Origin: Ancylomarina sp048268005
GTDB lineage: Bacteria; Bacteroidota; Bacteroidia; Bacteroidales; Marinifilaceae
Length of the DNA stretch: 64,000 nt
Direction: 5' to 3'
Assembly: GCA_048268005.1 (NCBI GenBank)
Contig: JBLWWJ010000002.1
Coordinates: 992,001-1,056,000, forward strand
The position numbers and the translations under genes are program-made. The notes under the pieces are model-generated. The model had not been told where the DNA came from. It ran no database searches and saw only the letters and a program-made list of their open reading frames with translations. Positions 61,318 to 64,000 of this stretch are shown here, piece after piece; within the stretch, counting starts at the first letter, position 1, and every line of letters starts with the position of its first letter.

Positions 61318-64000
61318 ATGATTGAAGTAGAATCAATTAATATTAAAATGAAGAAGAATAACATTTATTTGGGAAACACGAATTTGAATTACAGCGGGGC
61401 TGAAGTTGAGGGGAAATTCGTTGAGCTACATAATGAAAAGTTTTACAAGATCAGCAATTCTGATCAAATGTCAGACTTCTTTATGAGTATAGTCAGTGAT
61501 TCTGATCACTGGATGTTCATATCGAGTAATGGTTCTTTATCGGCTGGAAGAAAAGACAGGAACAATGCCTTGTTCCCATATTATACTGTTGATAAAATTC
61601 ACGATTATAGAGATAAAACAGGGAGTAAAACGATTGTTCTAGTTGAAAAGGATGAGAAAACTCTTTTGTGGAAACCATTTTCGAATGGTCTTAGAAACAT
61701 ATACAAGATTGAAAGAAATTTGTATAAGAGTATATATGGTAACAAGGTCATTTTTGAAGAGGTAAATGTCGATTTGGGAATGAGTTTCCAATATGCTTGG
61801 AGTAATACCGAGAAATTTGGTTTTGTGAAAACATCCAAGGTTTCCAACCTAAGTGATAAAACAGTAAAATTCGAGATTATTGATGGGATTGAAAACATCC
61901 TACCTAGCGGTGTTGATTACGATTTTCAGAATGAATATAGTAATTTATTAGATGCCTATAAAAAGTGTGAATTACTTGAGGAAAGTGGTCTGGGATTATA
62001 TATGCTGAGCTCAATTCCTGTTGATAGAGCAGAACCTAGTGAGTCTTTAAAAACCTCAACGGTTTGGTCCTATGGATTGGAAGGCAGTAAAATTCTGTTG
62101 TCAGCTAAACAAATCGATCGCTTTAAACAGGGGTATCCTGTTGAAACTGAAGTCGACATAAGAGCTGCTAAAGGCGCTTATTTTTTGAATTCAGAGCTTG
62201 AGTTGGAGCAAAATGAATCCAGAGAATGGATGATTATTACGGAACTTAATCAGGACAGCGTAGCAGTAGCGAATCTGGATAAGTTTATTAAAACCGAAAA
62301 AAATATTGCTGATTTAATCGCAGAAGATATTGCTTTAGGAACTGCGAATTTGATTCAAATTGTTGCTGATGCCGATGGTTTACAAATGGGAAATGATGAT
62401 TTGAGTTATGCACGTCACTTTTCAAATACCCTATTCAATGTGATGCGAGGTGGTATTTTTGTAGATAATTACCTTGTAGACTCTGCTGATTTAAAATTGT
62501 TTGTTCAACAAACGAATAAACCAATCGCTAATCAGTTTCAGGAGTGGATTGATCAATTACCAGCTGAAATTACTTATACAGAATTGAACCAATTGGCTGA
62601 AAAGACAGGCAATTCAGATTTGATCAGAATCTGTTATGAATATCTTCCTTTAACATTTAGTAGAAGACATGGTGATCCAAGTCGACCATGGAATCAGTTT
62701 GCTATCGAAACTAAAAATGAAGACGGTTCACCCAAATTAAACTATCAGGGAAACTGGCGTGATATTTTCCAAAACTGGGAAGCGTTAGGGCTTTCATATC
62801 CTGAGTTTTTGGAAGGTATGATCAGTAAGTTTGTCAACGCTTCAACTGCTGATGGTTATAATCCTTACCGAATTACTAGAGAAGGTATCGATTGGGAATG
62901 TCCGGATCCTAATGACCCATGGGCTTATATTGGGTACTGGGGCGATCACCAGATCATTTACCTTCAAAAGTTTCTTGAGTTATCCAATGAATACCATCCT
63001 GGGAGATTGGATAATCTACTTACCAAAGAGAATTTTGTCTATGCCAATGTTCCGTATCGAATTAAATCATACAAGGATATCGTCAAGAATCCGCAAGACA
63101 CCATTGAATTCGATTATGATCTAAATGATCAGATTAGAGGAATGGTAGATCATATTGGTGCTGATGCCAGATTATTGAAAAACGGAGAAAATGGCTTGTA
63201 TCAGGTTAATCTAACCGAAAAAGTATTAGTTACACTTTTGACTAAGCTGAGCAACTTTATTCCTGAAGCGGGTATTTGGTTAAACACACAACGTCCGGAA
63301 TGGAATGACGCTAACAATGCCCTTGTAGGTAATGGAGTATCCATGGTTACTTTGTGTTACCTGAGACGCTTCTTAAAGTTCTGGTCAGAAAAATTCAGTG
63401 AAATTTCAATAGAGGAAGTTCATATTTCAGAGGAAGTAAAAACGCTGATGGATTCTATTTTTAGTCTGTTTGTTGCAAATGCAGGTCTTTTAGAAAATGG
63501 ATTTTCAGATGAAGACAGACGCCGTTTCGCTGATATCTTGGGTGAAGCAGGAAGTAAATACAGAAATGGGATTTATGAAAATTCTTTTTCAGGTTTGAAA
63601 GAAACGGTGAAGGTGAGCGAATTGCTTGATTTTACCAATCTGGCTCTAATGTATATGGATCAATCCATAAAAGTGAACAAGCGTGAAGACGGGCTTTATC
63701 ATGCATACAATCTAATTTCTTTTGCTGATGATACTGTTTCTGTTCGATATTTATATCAAATGCTTGAAGGACAGGTTGCTGTTTTAAGTTCTGGTTATTT
63801 AAATGCTGAGGAAAGTCTTGATGTGTTGAATTGTTTGAAGTGGAGTGAATTGTTTAGACGTGATCAATACAGTTATTTCCTATATCCAAACAGACAATTA
63901 CCGCGTTTTACAGAAAAAAATAATATCCCGGAAAATCGTGTTAAGGAATCCAAATTGTTGAGTAAGCTGATTGCCGATAATGATTCTTCAATTATTACTG
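61318..64000 (+). CDS. Putative beta-1,3-glucan phosphorylase (GH149/GH161-like), truncated by window edge
   Basis: The frame is open from the ATG at 61318 to the window edge, 894 codons, with no stop; no signal peptide, so it is cytoplasmic. The N-terminal part is beta-rich. The middle holds helical-barrel features: SRRHGDPSRPWNQFAI, NYQGNWRDIFQNWEALGLSYP, WECPDPNDPWAYIGYWGDHQ, and RPEWNDANNALVGNG with Asp664 in the place of the catalytic acid of GH94-type phosphorylases. LYPNRQLPRF lies near the edge. Its length above 890 residues favours GH149 over GH161 (by family knowledge). It would release glucose-1-phosphate from imported beta-1,3-glucans. The family call is my judgement from motifs. 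Confidence 0.65.
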   Translation, partial: MIEVESINIKMKKNNIYLGNTNLNYSGAEVEGKFVELHNEKFYKISNSDQMSDFFMSIVSDSDHWMFISSNGSLSAGRKDRNNALFPYYTVDKIHDYRDKTGSKTIVLVEKDEKTLLWKPFSNGLRNIYKIERNLYKSIYGNKVIFEEVNVDLGMSFQYAWSNTEKFGFVKTSKVSNLSDKTVKFEIIDGIENILPSGVDYDFQNEYSNLLDAYKKCELLEESGLGLYMLSSIPVDRAEPSESLKTSTVWSYGLEGSKILLSAKQIDRFKQGYPVETEVDIRAAKGAYFLNSELELEQNESREWMIITELNQDSVAVANLDKFIKTEKNIADLIAEDIALGTANLIQIVADADGLQMGNDDLSYARHFSNTLFNVMRGGIFVDNYLVDSADLKLFVQQTNKPIANQFQEWIDQLPAEITYTELNQLAEKTGNSDLIRICYEYLPLTFSRRHGDPSRPWNQFAIETKNEDGSPKLNYQGNWRDIFQNWEALGLSYPEFLEGMISKFVNASTADGYNPYRITREGIDWECPDPNDPWAYIGYWGDHQIIYLQKFLELSNEYHPGRLDNLLTKENFVYANVPYRIKSYKDIVKNPQDTIEFDYDLNDQIRGMVDHIGADARLLKNGENGLYQVNLTEKVLVTLLTKLSNFIPEAGIWLNTQRPEWNDANNALVGNGVSMVTLCYLRRFLKFWSEKFSEISIEEVHISEEVKTLMDSIFSLFVANAGLLENGFSDEDRRRFADILGEAGSKYRNGIYENSFSGLKETVKVSELLDFTNLALMYMDQSIKVNKREDGLYHAYNLISFADDTVSVRYLYQMLEGQVAVLSSGYLNAEESLDVLNCLKWSELFRRDQYSYFLYPNRQLPRFTEKNNIPENRVKESKLLSKLIADNDSSIIT

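Noticed and set aside
1..64000. tRNA, rRNA, CRISPR arrays, insertion sequences or prophage genes
   Set aside because: None was seen: no transposase, integrase, phage structural or Cas protein motifs, no spaced direct repeats, and no tRNA-like cloverleaf that I could support.

Overview
The window looks like a chromosomal segment of a marine-type Bacteroidota, most likely a Bacteroidales/Marinilabiliales relative of Marinifilaceae; the genus is a guess. Supporting signs are the AT-rich DNA, SusC/SusD pairs, many lipoproteins with short lipoboxes, and several promoters matching the Bacteroidota pattern TTTG-N19-TAnnTTTG. Genes for dipeptidyl peptidases, NfnAB and a ferritin-like diiron protein fit a (facultatively) anaerobic degrader of polymers. 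I found no mobile element, CRISPR array, rRNA or tRNA.

Layout. 1-2.6 kb: the tail of a SusD-like locus with two surface lipoproteins. 2.7-8.7 kb: housekeeping genes (DbpA-like helicase, TtcA, DnaQ-like exonuclease, YigZ, a DMT permease and DnaA). 9.3-10.3 kb: an SPFH membrane protein paired with a ribbon-helix-helix protein. 10.4-14.1 kb: a cobalamin riboswitch followed by a BtuF-BtuC-BtuD uptake operon. 14.4-20.7 kb: HU, TrmH, an orphan LytTR regulator, a class III aminotransferase, an exported protein and an M49 dipeptidyl peptidase III. 20.7-23.8 kb: DUF554, then an AmgK-like kinase fused to a RapZ C-terminal domain, an unlisted 50-residue Cys-rich protein, and a MurU-like nucleotidyltransferase; these look like a cell-wall sugar salvage module. 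23.8-28.3 kb: a large ABCG-type transporter with a TerB-like N-terminus and two envelope proteins of unknown role. 28.4-35.9 kb: DPP IV, a MATE pump, a BamA/TamA-like barrel, and redox proteins (AhpC/TSA-like, OsmC). 36.2-45.1 kb: an ADP-dependent sugar kinase, a WecA-type transferase, SUI1 and DksA-type proteins, NfnAB, a ferritin-like protein and an HD protein. 45.3-47.4 kb: a lipoprotein metallopeptidase.

47.7-64 kb is a polysaccharide utilisation locus, probably for a beta-1,3-glucan such as laminarin. A membrane-spanning sensor/regulator is followed by SusC, SusD, a PKD surface lipoprotein, two GH16 lipoproteins, a sugar-porter MFS permease, and a long cytoplasmic protein cut by the window edge. 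That last protein resembles beta-1,3-glucan phosphorylases. The implied route is cleavage of glucan at the surface, import through SusCD, transport across the inner membrane, and phosphorolysis in the cytoplasm.

The points most worth a second look are the kinase-RapZ / Cys-rich / MurU module, the TerB-ABCG trio, the phosphorylase-containing glucan locus, the SPFH-RHH pair with a possible tandem-repeat operator, the ADP-dependent kinase, and a barrel gene whose signal peptide lies upstream of any usual start codon.
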